Shown here: piece by piece, positions 1 to 6,981 of the stretch | Numbering within the stretch: position 1 is the first letter of the stretch | How the letters are laid out: every line of letters begins with the position of its first letter | Assembly: GCF_029840925.1 (NCBI RefSeq) | Contig: NZ_JAOCDM010000037.1 | Span: 1 to 43,413, forward strand | DNA: 43,413 bases | Source: Pseudomonas sp. GD03858 | GTDB lineage: Bacteria > Pseudomonadota > Gammaproteobacteria > Pseudomonadales > Pseudomonadaceae | Direction of reading: 5' to 3' | Made by a program: the position numbers and the translations under genes | The notes under the pieces: model-generated | Databases searched by the model: none | Seen by the model: the letters and a program-made list of their open reading frames with translations, nothing else | Told to the model about the DNA's origin: nothing

Positions 1-31
1 AGCCCTTTCGCGACACAAGGCCGCTCCTACA
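1..31. repeat. REP-like intergenic repeat, cut by the window edge
   Basis: The segment reads 'cgcgacacaaggccgctcc' followed by 'taca'. This is a second family of short intergenic repeat that I know from P. putida genomes, distinct from the cgcgggtaaacccgc type seen elsewhere in the window. It lies just downstream of the stop codon of the MFS gene. Only one arm is inside the window. Confidence 0.5.
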
Positions 32-35
32 TGGA

Positions 36-1325
36 TCAGCGCTTGTTGACGAGCAGATAGGTACCGACCAGCAGACCAACGGCGCACAGGCACGCCACGT
101 AATAGGCCGGCGCCATCGGGCTGAACTTGAGCAGCGCGGTGACCACCATCGGCGTCAGGCCGCCAAAGATCGCGTAGGCCAGGTTGTAGGAGAACGACAG
201 CCCGCTGAAACGCACCACCGGCGGGAACGCCTTGACCATCACGTAGGGCACGGCCCCGACGATGCCGACGCACAGGCCAGTCAGGGCGTACAGCGGGAAC
301 AGCAGGTCCGGCCGGGTCGGCAGGCTGTGGTAGAAGGCCCACGACGACGCCAGCAGCGCCAGGCTGCCAATGATGAACACCCGCCCGGCGCCGAAGCGAT
401 CGGCCAGGCTGCCGGCCCCGATGCACCCCAGGCTGAGCAGCACGATGGCCAGGCTATTGGCCTTGAGCGAGTCGGTGGGGCTGATGTGGTACAGGCTCTG
501 CAACAGCGCCGGGGTCATCAGGATCACCACCACGATGCCCGCCGAGAGCAGCCAGGTCAGCAGCATCGACAGGATGATCGCGCCGCGATGGTCACGCAGC
601 ACCGCGCGCAGCGGCAGCTCTTCGGCCAGGGCCTTGCGCGCCTGCATCTCGGCGAACACCGGGGTTTCATGCAACCAGCGGCGCAGGTAGACCGCGAAGA
701 AGCCGAACACGCCACCGAGCAGGAATGGAATACGCCAGGCGTAGTCCGCCACTTCGTCCGGGGTGTAGAGGGTATTGATCAGGGTCGCCACCAGCGAGCC
801 GAGCAGGATGCCCGAGGTCAGGCCTGCGGTCAGGGTGCCGCAGGCATAGCCGGTGTTGCGCGCCGGCACATGCTCGGAGACGAACACCCAGGCGCCCGGT
901 ACCTCGCCGCCGATGGCCGCGCCCTGGATCACGCGCATCAGCAGCAGCAGGATCGGCGCCCACAGGCCGATCTGCGCATAGGTCGGCAGCAGGCCCATGA
1001 TCAGGGTCGGCACGGCCATCATGAAGATGCTCAGGGTGAACATCTTCTTGCGCCCGAGCAGGTCGCCGAAGTGGGCCATGACGATGCCGCCCAGCGGGCG
1101 CGCGAGGTAGCCGGCGGCGAAGATGCCGAAGGTCTGCATCAGGCGCAGCCATTCGGGCATGTCGGCAGGGAAGAACAGCTTGCCCACCACCGTGGCGAAG
1201 AACACGAAGATGATGAAGTCGTAGAACTCCAGGGCGCCACCCAGGGCGGACAAGGAGAGGGTCTTGTAGTCACTGCGGGACAACGGCCGGGACGGCTGCT
1301 CGATACTGCTCTGCGCGGAGGTCAT
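36..1325 (-). CDS. MFS transporter, metabolite:H+ symporter (MHS) type
   Basis: A 429-residue inner-membrane protein with about twelve hydrophobic segments, expected to move an organic acid, amino acid or betaine with protons. The opening 'LGGALEFYDFIIF' (from about residue 28) and the downstream loop 'FGDLLGRKKMF' are typical of the proline/betaine/shikimate/citrate-type symporter group of the MFS. A longer reading to 1433 exists, but the ATG at 1325 is preferred: it follows the purine-rich 'aagaagagaacg' and removes a Cys/Arg-rich N-terminus that does not look like this family. The gene stands alone, divergent from the thioesterase gene. The substrate cannot be told from sequence. Family call is firm, substrate unknown. 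Confidence 0.85.
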   Translation of the reverse strand: MTSAQSSIEQPSRPLSRSDYKTLSLSALGGALEFYDFIIFVFFATVVGKLFFPADMPEWLRLMQTFGIFAAGYLARPLGGIVMAHFGDLLGRKKMFTLSIFMMAVPTLIMGLLPTYAQIGLWAPILLLLMRVIQGAAIGGEVPGAWVFVSEHVPARNTGYACGTLTAGLTSGILLGSLVATLINTLYTPDEVADYAWRIPFLLGGVFGFFAVYLRRWLHETPVFAEMQARKALAEELPLRAVLRDHRGAIILSMLLTWLLSAGIVVVILMTPALLQSLYHISPTDSLKANSLAIVLLSLGCIGAGSLADRFGAGRVFIIGSLALLASSWAFYHSLPTRPDLLFPLYALTGLCVGIVGAVPYVMVKAFPPVVRFSGLSFSYNLAYAIFGGLTPMVVTALLKFSPMAPAYYVACLCAVGLLVGTYLLVNKR

Positions 1326-1689
1326 CGCTGTTCGTTCTCTTCTTGTAGGTATGCAGGCCGCTTGGCATGCGGCTTCTGGAATGGTCAGGCAGCGAAGATA
1401 GCAAATTGCCGAACCGCGCTCATAGCGGTACAAAATCCATACAGATATTCATCAATGCACGGTCGTCGCTGGCTGTGTGGGTATATATACTGCCCGCTCG
1501 TAGGAAAAGGTTGCTCCGCCCAGCGGATATTGTGCGAAAACGTCGGGTCGAATCGTCAGACTGTTTCGCAGAATTTCCCTTTGGCCGCCCCCGAAGCGAA
1601 ATCAGCGTAGTATGCGCGTTGCTGAATCGTTTTTACGGCGTCCGTTACCGCGCCACCAACGAAGCGTCACGGGTCAGAGGCCCCACGGC
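1326..1689. other. 364-bp divergent intergenic region
   Basis: No credible gene is visible here. It must hold promoters for the MFS gene (minus) and the thioesterase gene (plus). The only striking element is the AT-rich palindrome GTATATATAC at 1481-1490, inside otherwise GC-rich DNA. A TAGTAT near 1607 could be a -10 hexamer for the thioesterase gene, but I find no convincing -35 at the right distance. Open frames crossing this stretch are Arg/Pro-rich and lack ribosome-binding sites. Confidence 0.5.
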
Positions 1690-2088
1690 ATGATTGAGCT
1701 CGAACAAGAAGATCCTATCCCGCAAGGCGACCTGGCCCTGCAGATCACCGCGCTGCCGCGCGAAACCAATGGTTTTGGCGATATCTTCGGCGGCTGGCTG
1801 GTCGCCCAGATGGACCTGGCCGGCACCGCCATGGCCAGTCGCGTCGCCGGTGGCCGGGTGGCCACGGTGGCCATCGACCGCATGGCCTTCCTGGTCCCGG
1901 TGGCGGTGGGCGCGCAACTGTCCTTCTATACCCAGACCCTGGAAATCGGTCGCAGCTCGATCCAGATGATGGTCGAGGTGTGGAGCGACGACCCGCTGTC
2001 CAGCGAATGGCGCAAGGTCACCGAGGCGGTGTTCGTGTTCGTCGCCATCGATGGCAGCGGTCGTACCCGCTCGGTGCCTCGTCGCTGA
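1690..2088 (+). CDS. Acyl-CoA thioesterase, hotdog fold (YciA-like)
   Basis: A 132-residue cytoplasmic single-hotdog thioesterase that hydrolyses acyl-CoA to free acid and CoA. The motif GDIFGGWLVAQMD at residues 30-42 carries the Asp and the Gly-rich turn that line the CoA pocket in YciA/Acot-type enzymes. A frame opens upstream at 1612, but the ATG at 1690 has an AGAGG about 9 nt upstream, starts a normal-length protein, and drops an Arg-rich leader. The next gene begins about 70 nt downstream in the same direction, so a shared transcript with yeaD is possible. Acyl preference is unknown. A second, different hotdog thioesterase is at 32256. Confidence 0.88.
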   Translation: MIELEQEDPIPQGDLALQITALPRETNGFGDIFGGWLVAQMDLAGTAMASRVAGGRVATVAIDRMAFLVPVAVGAQLSFYTQTLEIGRSSIQMMVEVWSDDPLSSEWRKVTEAVFVFVAIDGSGRTRSVPRR

Positions 2089-2161
2089 GCCGAGCGAGCG
2101 GTAAACTCATTGCAGGTCACCGGGTCCAACGGCCTGACAGACAATCAATGAGACGAGCGCA

Positions 2162-3058
2162 ATGGCTAACTTCACGGTCGAGACCGAGCTTCACGGCGAA
2201 CTCAATTGCTGGCGCATCACCAGCGAGCATGCCGAACTATTGATCGCCCAGCAGGGCGCGCAGGTCCTCAGCTACCAGCGGATCGGCGAACCGCCGCTGC
2301 TGTGGCTGAGCGACCAGGCCATCTTCCGCCAGGGCAAGTCGGTGCGCGCCGGCGCACCGGTGTGCTGGCCCTGGTTCGGTATTTTCGAGCGCAACCCCGA
2401 CTCGGTCAAAGGCATGTTCCACGGCGAACAGGCACCCGCTCACGGCCTGGTGCGCGGTCGCGACTGGCAGCTATTGGGCGTCGAGGAAAACGGCGCCAAC
2501 CTGCTGATCGAGTTCGAACTCCCCGAAGCCCAGGGCGACCTGCCGGGCTGGCCTCATGAGGTCCAGCTCAAGCTGCGGGCGGAACTGGGCGACCAGCTGA
2601 AGCTGACCCTCACCAGCTACAACCTCGGCAATACCGATGTCACCCTGAGCCAGGCCCTGCACAGCTACTTCGCCGTGAGCGACGTACGTCAGGTGCAGGT
2701 GGAAGGCGTGGACGGGTTGGCCTATATCGAAACCCTGGCCAACTGGGCGCAGCGCCAGCAGCAGGGCAACCTGGGCTTCGCGGGCGAGACCGACCGCATC
2801 TACCTGAACGCCCCCGAGCGCCTGGCCATCGTCGACCCGCACTGGAACCGGCGTATCACCCTGCAGGCCGGCGGCTCACGCACCGCGGTGATCTGGAACC
2901 CCTGGACCGAGCGCGCTCGCGACCTGCCGGACATGGCCGACGATGGCTGGCAGCGCATGCTGTGCATCGAGACGGCGAATGTGTGGGATGACGTGGTGGT
3001 GCTCAAGCCGGGGGCGAGTCATGCGATGAGCGTGGCGATCGGTAGCGAAGTGCTCTGA
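2162..3058 (+). CDS. yeaD: D-hexose-6-phosphate mutarotase, YeaD family
   Basis: A 298-residue cytoplasmic enzyme of the aldose 1-epimerase superfamily that interconverts the alpha and beta anomers of hexose 6-phosphates. 'APAHGLVRGRDW' (residues 91-102) with His94, 'LHSYFAVSDV' near residue 175 and 'IETANVWDD' near residue 270 match the His/His/acid arrangement of the group. The residues 'GAPVCWPWFG' (64-73) are characteristic of the YeaD branch rather than GalM. ATG at 2162 follows 'gagacgagcgca'. A REPIN and the convergent DUF3299 gene follow. Confidence 0.88.
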   Translation: MANFTVETELHGELNCWRITSEHAELLIAQQGAQVLSYQRIGEPPLLWLSDQAIFRQGKSVRAGAPVCWPWFGIFERNPDSVKGMFHGEQAPAHGLVRGRDWQLLGVEENGANLLIEFELPEAQGDLPGWPHEVQLKLRAELGDQLKLTLTSYNLGNTDVTLSQALHSYFAVSDVRQVQVEGVDGLAYIETLANWAQRQQQGNLGFAGETDRIYLNAPERLAIVDPHWNRRITLQAGGSRTAVIWNPWTERARDLPDMADDGWQRMLCIETANVWDDVVVLKPGASHAMSVAIGSEVL

Positions 3059-3081
3059 TCCGTAATTTTCAGCGTCAGTTC

Positions 3082-3178
3082 CGGCCCTTTCGCGGGGAAA
3101 CCCGCTCCCACAGGCACTCCACTGTTCTCAAGGTCAGTGAAATACCTGTGGGAGCGGGTTTACCCGCGAAGAGGCCGG
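3082..3178. repeat. REP doublet (REPIN) between convergent genes
   Basis: Two inverted REP units: 'cgcggggaaacccgctccca' on plus (from 3091) and its counterpart reading 'tgggagcgggtttacccgcg' (ending about 3168), separated by about 30 nt. The spacer shares 23 of 30 positions with the spacer of the REPIN at 20232-20328. It sits between the stops of yeaD and the DUF3299 gene, so it may also act as a bidirectional transcript end. Confidence 0.9.
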
Positions 3179-3188
3179 CGCAGGCAAC

Positions 3189-3722
3189 TCAAAGATCGGC
3201 ATCCTCCACCACCCTCACCTGCCCCGCCTCCAGCGCATACGCCGCATCCGCAAGATCATTGCTGACCGTCTCCACCTTCAGCGTGCCGGTCACCCACAAC
3301 GGCGTGTAGATGTCGTCGATTTTCAAGCCTTTCGCATAGCGCACCAGCACCAGCTGGTTCGGCGGTGGCGGCGGCACGTGAATGCAGGCGCCCGGGTATG
3401 GCACCAGGAAGAACAGCGTGCTGTTGCCCTTGGCATCGCTCTCCAACGGCACGGGATATCCGCCCAGGCGGATCTGCTTGCCGTTCATCGCTGCCACGGT
3501 CTTGGTCGAGTACATCACCGCAGGCAAGCCCTTGCTCTGCTTCAGGCCACCCTTGGCAGTGAAGGTCCCTTGGGCTTCCGGGGAGTTGTGGTCGATCTCG
3601 GGCATCTGCTCGAGGGCTTTCTGATCCGACTTGGGCATCAGCTCAAGCCAGTCGGTCTCGGGCAGTTCGGCATGAGCCAGGGCGCTGGCCAGCAGCAGGG
3701 GAACGAGGAATAACGCACGCAT
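3189..3722 (-). CDS. DUF3299-domain exported protein
   Basis: A 177-residue protein with an N-terminal signal peptide (MRALFLVPLLLASALAHA, cleavage after Ala18), so probably periplasmic. The body has the DUF3299 pattern, with 'IRLGGYPVPLE' and 'FFLVPYPGACIHVPPPPPNQ' in the middle and 'YTPLWVTGTLKVE' towards the end. The single conserved Cys in PGACIHVPP is notable. The family is often encoded near ABC-export genes, but its function is unknown. A TTG start 15 nt upstream is possible; ATG at 3722 is preferred because the signal peptide then has normal length. Confidence 0.85.
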   Translation of the reverse strand: MRALFLVPLLLASALAHAELPETDWLELMPKSDQKALEQMPEIDHNSPEAQGTFTAKGGLKQSKGLPAVMYSTKTVAAMNGKQIRLGGYPVPLESDAKGNSTLFFLVPYPGACIHVPPPPPNQLVLVRYAKGLKIDDIYTPLWVTGTLKVETVSNDLADAAYALEAGQVRVVEDADL

Positions 3723-3772
3723 GGGAATGCTCGGCAACTCGGGATTGAATTGCCGGGCATTCTAGCCTGTGT

Positions 3773-4018
3773 TCAGTTCTTCTTGATGAAGCCGTAGATC
3801 ACCAGAAGGATGATGGCGCCCACCAGGGCTCCGAAGAAGCCCGCCGCCTGCCCGGCCTGGTAGATGCCCAGGGCCTGCCCGCCATAGGTGGCGGCCAGAG
3901 AGCCGGCAATGCCGAGGAGGATGGTCATGATCCAGCCCATGCTGTCGTCACCCGGTTTCAGGAAACGCGCCAGCAGGCCGACGATCAGGCCGATGAAGAT
4001 GGTTCCAATGATGCCCAT
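3773..4018 (-). CDS. GlsB/YeaQ/YmgE family membrane protein
   Basis: An 82-residue inner-membrane protein with three hydrophobic segments separated by short Gly-rich turns ('GLIVGLLARFLKPG', 'GWIMTILLGIAGS', 'GFFGALVGAIILLVIYGFI') and a KKN end. This is the transglycosylase-associated/YeaQ family linked to general stress responses in enterobacteria; molecular function is not established. ATG at 4018 follows AGAGGGA with good spacing; the ORF could extend ten codons further, but the ribosome site decides the start. It lies downstream of purEK on the same strand, separated from it by a 12-bp stem-loop (4045-4077), so it is probably transcribed on its own. Confidence 0.85.
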   Translation of the reverse strand: MGIIGTIFIGLIVGLLARFLKPGDDSMGWIMTILLGIAGSLAATYGGQALGIYQAGQAAGFFGALVGAIILLVIYGFIKKN

Positions 4019-4044
4019 GGCAATCCCTCTGAGATGAAAGTGGA

Positions 4045-4077
4045 ACAAGCCAAAGCCTAGACAGCGCTTTGGCTTGT
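4045..4077 (-). terminator. Stem-loop after purK (possible weak terminator)
   Basis: Perfect 12-bp stem, ACAAGCCAAAGC (4045-4056) pairing with GCTTTGGCTTGT (4066-4077), 9-nt loop. On the minus strand it lies between the purK stop and the glsB-like start. It lacks a long U-tract (the next bases are TCCACTTTC), so intrinsic termination would be weak. Its arm shares ACAAGCCA with the stem-loop in the purE leader. Confidence 0.5.
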
Positions 4078-4114
4078 CGCCATTTCAGAGCGATGGTGCC
4101 CCGCGAAAGTTCGC

Positions 4115-5197
4115 TCAGCCGGCGATCAACGCCTCTACTTCGGCGATCTTGGCCTGCAGCGTGGCCATGTCGGCGCAACGCAGGGTAGCGTGGCCAACCT
4201 TGCGCCCGACCTTGAACGCCTTGCCATAATGGTGCAGATGGCAGTCGTCGATGGCCACGACCTTGTCCACCGCTGGCACTTCGCCGATGAAGTTGAGCAT
4301 GGCGCTCTCGCCGACCTTGGCGGTCGACCCCAGCGGCAGGCCGGCGACGGCGCGCAGGTGGTTCTCGAACTGGCTGCATTCGCTGCCTTCGATGGTCCAG
4401 TGCCCGGAGTTGTGCACGCGCGGCGCGATCTCGTTAGCCTTGAGGCCACCGTCGACTTCGAAGAACTCGAATGCCATCACGCCGACATAGTCCAGCTTCT
4501 GCAGTACGCGGCCGACGTAGTCTTCGGCCAGGGCCTGCAGCGGGTGGGCAACGCTTGCCACCGACAGGCGCAGAATGCCGCTGTCGTGGGTGTTGTGCAC
4601 CAACGGGTAGAAGCGGGTTTCGCCATCACGGGCGCGCACGGCCACCAGCGACACTTCGCCGGTGAACGGCACGAAGCCCTCCAGCAGGCACGGCACACTG
4701 CCCAGTTCGGCGAAGGTGCCCACCACGTCCTCGGGCTTGCGCAGGACCTTCTGACCCTTGCCGTCATAGCCCAGGGTGCGGGTCTTGAGCACGGCCGGCA
4801 GGCCGATGCTGGCGACGGCGGCATCCAGGTCTTGCTGCGAAAGGATGTCGGCGAAAGCCGGGGTCGGAATCCCCAGGTCGCGGAACATGCTCTTCTCGAA
4901 CAGCCGGTCGCGGGCAATGCGCAGGGCCTCGGCGCTCGGGTAGACCGGCACGAACTGCGAGAGGAAGGCAACGGTCTCGGCCGGCACGCTCTCGAACTCG
5001 AAGGTCACCAGGTCGACTTCGTCGGCCAGCTGGCGCAGGTGGTCCTGGTCGCCGTAGTCGGCGCGCAGGTGCTCGCCCAGCGGCGCGGCGCAGGCGTCCG
5101 GGGCCGGGTCGAGGAAGGCGAAGTTCATGCCCAGCGGAGTGCCTGCCAGGGCCAGCATGCGGCCCAGCTGGCCACCACCGATTACACCGATTTTCAT
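4115..5197 (-). CDS. purK: N5-carboxyaminoimidazole ribonucleotide synthase
   Basis: 360 residues. PurK carboxylates 5-aminoimidazole ribonucleotide at N5 using ATP and bicarbonate; PurE next door then moves the carboxylate to C4 in de novo purine synthesis. Visible features are the N-terminal GVIGGGQLGRM (4-14), an ATP-grasp core with 'KTRTLGYDGKGQ' (138-149) and 'LLEGFVPFTGEVS' (171-183), and the signature NEIAPRVHNSGHW (255-267). The frame runs on upstream through purE, but ATG at 5197 begins the conserved N-terminus. It starts 10 nt after the purE stop, so the two are one operon. Length is normal for the family. Confidence 0.97.
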   Translation of the reverse strand: MKIGVIGGGQLGRMLALAGTPLGMNFAFLDPAPDACAAPLGEHLRADYGDQDHLRQLADEVDLVTFEFESVPAETVAFLSQFVPVYPSAEALRIARDRLFEKSMFRDLGIPTPAFADILSQQDLDAAVASIGLPAVLKTRTLGYDGKGQKVLRKPEDVVGTFAELGSVPCLLEGFVPFTGEVSLVAVRARDGETRFYPLVHNTHDSGILRLSVASVAHPLQALAEDYVGRVLQKLDYVGVMAFEFFEVDGGLKANEIAPRVHNSGHWTIEGSECSQFENHLRAVAGLPLGSTAKVGESAMLNFIGEVPAVDKVVAIDDCHLHHYGKAFKVGRKVGHATLRCADMATLQAKIAEVEALIAG

Positions 5198-5207
5198 AGG
5201 GTCAGCC

Positions 5208-5699
5208 TCAAGCCTGGCGCGGGTCTGGATTGTCCAGCACGGTGTCGGTCTGCTCGGTGCGGAACTGCTTGAGCGCCGCGTGGAACTGCGGGTACTTGGC
5301 CCCCAGGATGCTCGCCGACAGCAGCGCGGCGTTGATCGCGCCGGCCTTGCCGATGGCCAGGGTGGCAACCGGCACGCCGGCCGGCATCTGCACGATCGAC
5401 AGCAGCGAATCGACGCCCGACAGCATCGACGACTGCACCGGCACGCCCAGCACCGGCAGGTGAGTCTTGGCGGCGCACATGCCCGGCAGGTGGGCGGCGC
5501 CGCCGGCACCGGCGATGATCACCTCGATGCCGCGGCCTTCGGCCTCCTCGGCGTACTGGAACAGCAGGTCCGGGGTACGGTGGGCGGAAACCACCTTCAC
5601 CTCGTAGGGAATGCCGAGTTTTTCCAGCATATCGGCGGTGTGGCTAAGGGTGGACCAATCGGACTTGGAGCCCATGATCACGCCAACCAGTGCACTCAT
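5208..5699 (-). CDS. purE: N5-CAIR mutase, catalytic subunit
   Basis: 163 residues, the class I PurE mutase that converts N5-CAIR to CAIR, acting after PurK in the cytoplasm. SKSDW (11-15), SAHRTP (38-43) and [11 protein letters not shown] (64-74) form the nucleotide and active-site loops, with the catalytic His in SAHR. ATG at 5699 is preceded by 'gaagaggctcgacg'; the 18 extra residues of the longer frame are encoded by the leader stem-loop and are rejected. It is first gene of purEK. The leader of about 110 nt holds a dyad and an intrinsic-terminator-like hairpin, which suggests regulated readthrough. Confidence 0.97.
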   Translation of the reverse strand: MSALVGVIMGSKSDWSTLSHTADMLEKLGIPYEVKVVSAHRTPDLLFQYAEEAEGRGIEVIIAGAGGAAHLPGMCAAKTHLPVLGVPVQSSMLSGVDSLLSIVQMPAGVPVATLAIGKAGAINAALLSASILGAKYPQFHAALKQFRTEQTDTVLDNPDPRQA

Positions 5700-5734
5700 C
5701 GTCGAGCCTCTTCGCTTGTGCGCCCGCGGGCGCG

Positions 5735-5777
5735 TCAAAAAACAACAAGCCACGCGGGACGACCGGCGTGGCTTGTT
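5735..5777 (-). terminator. Intrinsic-terminator-like hairpin in the purE leader
   Basis: A perfect 12-bp stem, AACAAGCCACGC (5744-5755) with GCGTGGCTTGTT (5766-5777) and a 10-nt loop, followed in the minus direction by GTTTTTTGA. It ends about 40 nt before the purE start and lies downstream of a good -10 hexamer (5818-5823). It could simply end the upstream LysR transcript, or it could be an attenuator of purEK. Confidence 0.7.
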
Positions 5778-5787
5778 TGCTGATCAT

Positions 5788-5805
5788 GACCGGATCTATC
5801 CGGTC
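5788..5805. promoter_or_regulatory. 8-bp inverted repeat at the purE promoter/leader
   Basis: GACCGGAT-CT-ATCCGGTC is a perfect dyad with a 2-bp centre. It would lie about +6 to +23 relative to a start site predicted from the -10 at 5818-5823. A 2-nt loop is tight for RNA, so a protein operator fits better. The binding factor is unknown. Confidence 0.4.
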
Positions 5806-5817
5806 GAGGGGCCGCGC

Positions 5818-5823
5818 AGTATA
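5818..5823 (-). promoter_or_regulatory. Probable -10 hexamer of the purEK promoter
   Basis: TATACT on the minus strand (agtata on plus), five of six bases matching the sigma70 consensus, placed 119 nt upstream of purE. No good -35 lies 16-18 bp away (GCCGTG at 17), so an activator or another factor may be needed. Confidence 0.45.
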
Positions 5824-5870
5824 ACGTAACGCGAGGCGATCACGGCACCCCCGGCGACCAACTGTCGCCC

Positions 5871-6800
5871 TTATTTTTCGGGGGTTTGGCTGACTTTCGG
5901 GTCAACTGAACCGCCCTCCAGCTTGCGCCACAGCAACCGCACGTTGGCCTTGCGCACCAGGGCGCAGCGGTACAGGCGGATTTCCAGCGGCACATGCCAC
6001 TGGCTGCCGCCACAGATCGCCAGTTCGCCGCGCTCCAGCTCGCCGCGCATCGACAGCCTCGGCACCCAGGCGATACCCATGCCTTCGAGCGCCATGCTCT
6101 TGAGACTGTCGGCCATCGCGGTTTCATAGACAGTGGTATAGCGCAGGTTGCGCTGGCGCAGCAGCAGGTTGACCGAACGGCCGAGGAAGGCGCCGGCGCT
6201 GTAGGCCAGCAGCGGCACGCTGCCCTCGCCCTCCAGGTCGAACAGCGGCTTGCCGTCCGGGCCCACGGCGCACACCGGAAGCATTTCGGTGGTGCCCATG
6301 TGCAGCGAGGGGAAGATCTCGGCGTCCATCTGCAAGGCGGCGTCCGGATCATAGAAGGCCAGCATCAGGTCACAGCCGCCCTCGCGCAATGCATGAACGG
6401 CATCACCGACGTTGGTGGCCACCAGGCGCGTGGCGATGTTCAAGCCATCGTTGCGCAACTGCGCCACCCAGCGCGGGAAAAAGCCCGATGCCAGGGAGTG
6501 CGCGGCCGACACCTGGATCACCTCGCCCTGCCCGCCCTCCAGGTGATGCAAATGGCGGAGAACTTCGCTCAACTGGTCGACAACGGTACGCGCGGTGACG
6601 AGAAACAGCTGGCCGGCCTCGGTCAGTTCGATGGGCGTGCGGGAACGATTCACCAGGGTCAGCCCCAGCGCCGCTTCCAGGCTGCGTATGCGTCGACTGA
6701 ACGCCGGCTGGGTGACGAATCGGCGCTCGGCCGCTTGCGAAAAACTGCGGGTGGAGGCCAGGGCACTGAAGTCCTCCAGCCATTTGCTTTCGAGGTTCAT
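5871..6800 (-). CDS. LysR-family regulator, HypT/YjiE-like
   Basis: 309 residues. The N-terminal winged HTH (residues 5-65, 'FSQAAERRFVTQPAFSRRIRSLE') is followed by an effector-binding domain. The wording resembles E. coli HypT (YjiE), the hypochlorite-responsive regulator: 'ESKWLEDF' at the start, 'SAAHSLASGFFP' after the linker, and 'LLAYSAGAFLGRSVN' in the second domain. Whether it senses HOCl is inference; HypT works through Met oxidation and this protein has several Met residues. It is divergent from aspA, with two palindromes in the 181-bp gap, so control of aspA or itself is plausible. ATG at 6800. Confidence 0.88.
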   Translation of the reverse strand: MNLESKWLEDFSALASTRSFSQAAERRFVTQPAFSRRIRSLEAALGLTLVNRSRTPIELTEAGQLFLVTARTVVDQLSEVLRHLHHLEGGQGEVIQVSAAHSLASGFFPRWVAQLRNDGLNIATRLVATNVGDAVHALREGGCDLMLAFYDPDAALQMDAEIFPSLHMGTTEMLPVCAVGPDGKPLFDLEGEGSVPLLAYSAGAFLGRSVNLLLRQRNLRYTTVYETAMADSLKSMALEGMGIAWVPRLSMRGELERGELAICGGSQWHVPLEIRLYRCALVRKANVRLLWRKLEGGSVDPKVSQTPEK

Positions 6801-6839
6801 CGACTACTCCGCAACGCGTGCACCAAAATGGAACACGCT

Positions 6840-6885
6840 CGATTGTCAATCGGCGTCACATCAAACCGTATGCCGTTTGCGCATA
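6840..6885. promoter_or_regulatory. Two dyads in the LysR/aspA divergent region
   Basis: CGATTG-T-CAATCG (6840-6852) is a perfect 13-bp palindrome, and TATGC-N7-GCATA (6869-6885) is a 5-bp inverted repeat with the T...A ends often seen in LysR-type sites. Both lie between the divergent starts at 6800 and 6982, where a LysR regulator would be expected to bind. Confidence 0.4.
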
Positions 6886-6981
6886 GGTTAGCGTGCAACA
6901 GCATTGGCCGCAAAATCCGGGCAGCCCTAGCATTGGCGCCATTCCGGCAGGTGCCGGGTCAAAATCGAGATGATATCCATC

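Noticed and set aside
1481..1490. GTATATATAC as a LexA box
   Set aside because: LexA sites in pseudomonads need CTG-N10-CAG; the flanks here do not fit.
327..1610. Long plus-strand reading frame of 427 codons opposite the MFS gene
   Set aside because: Gln/His/Gly-rich composition typical of antisense frames in high-GC DNA, no ribosome site, and the minus strand has a clear transporter.
5720..5805. Known purine or guanidine riboswitch in the purE leader
   Set aside because: The hairpins lack the conserved three-way junction of purine riboswitches and the ACGR loops of guanidine-II; only attenuator or operator remains.
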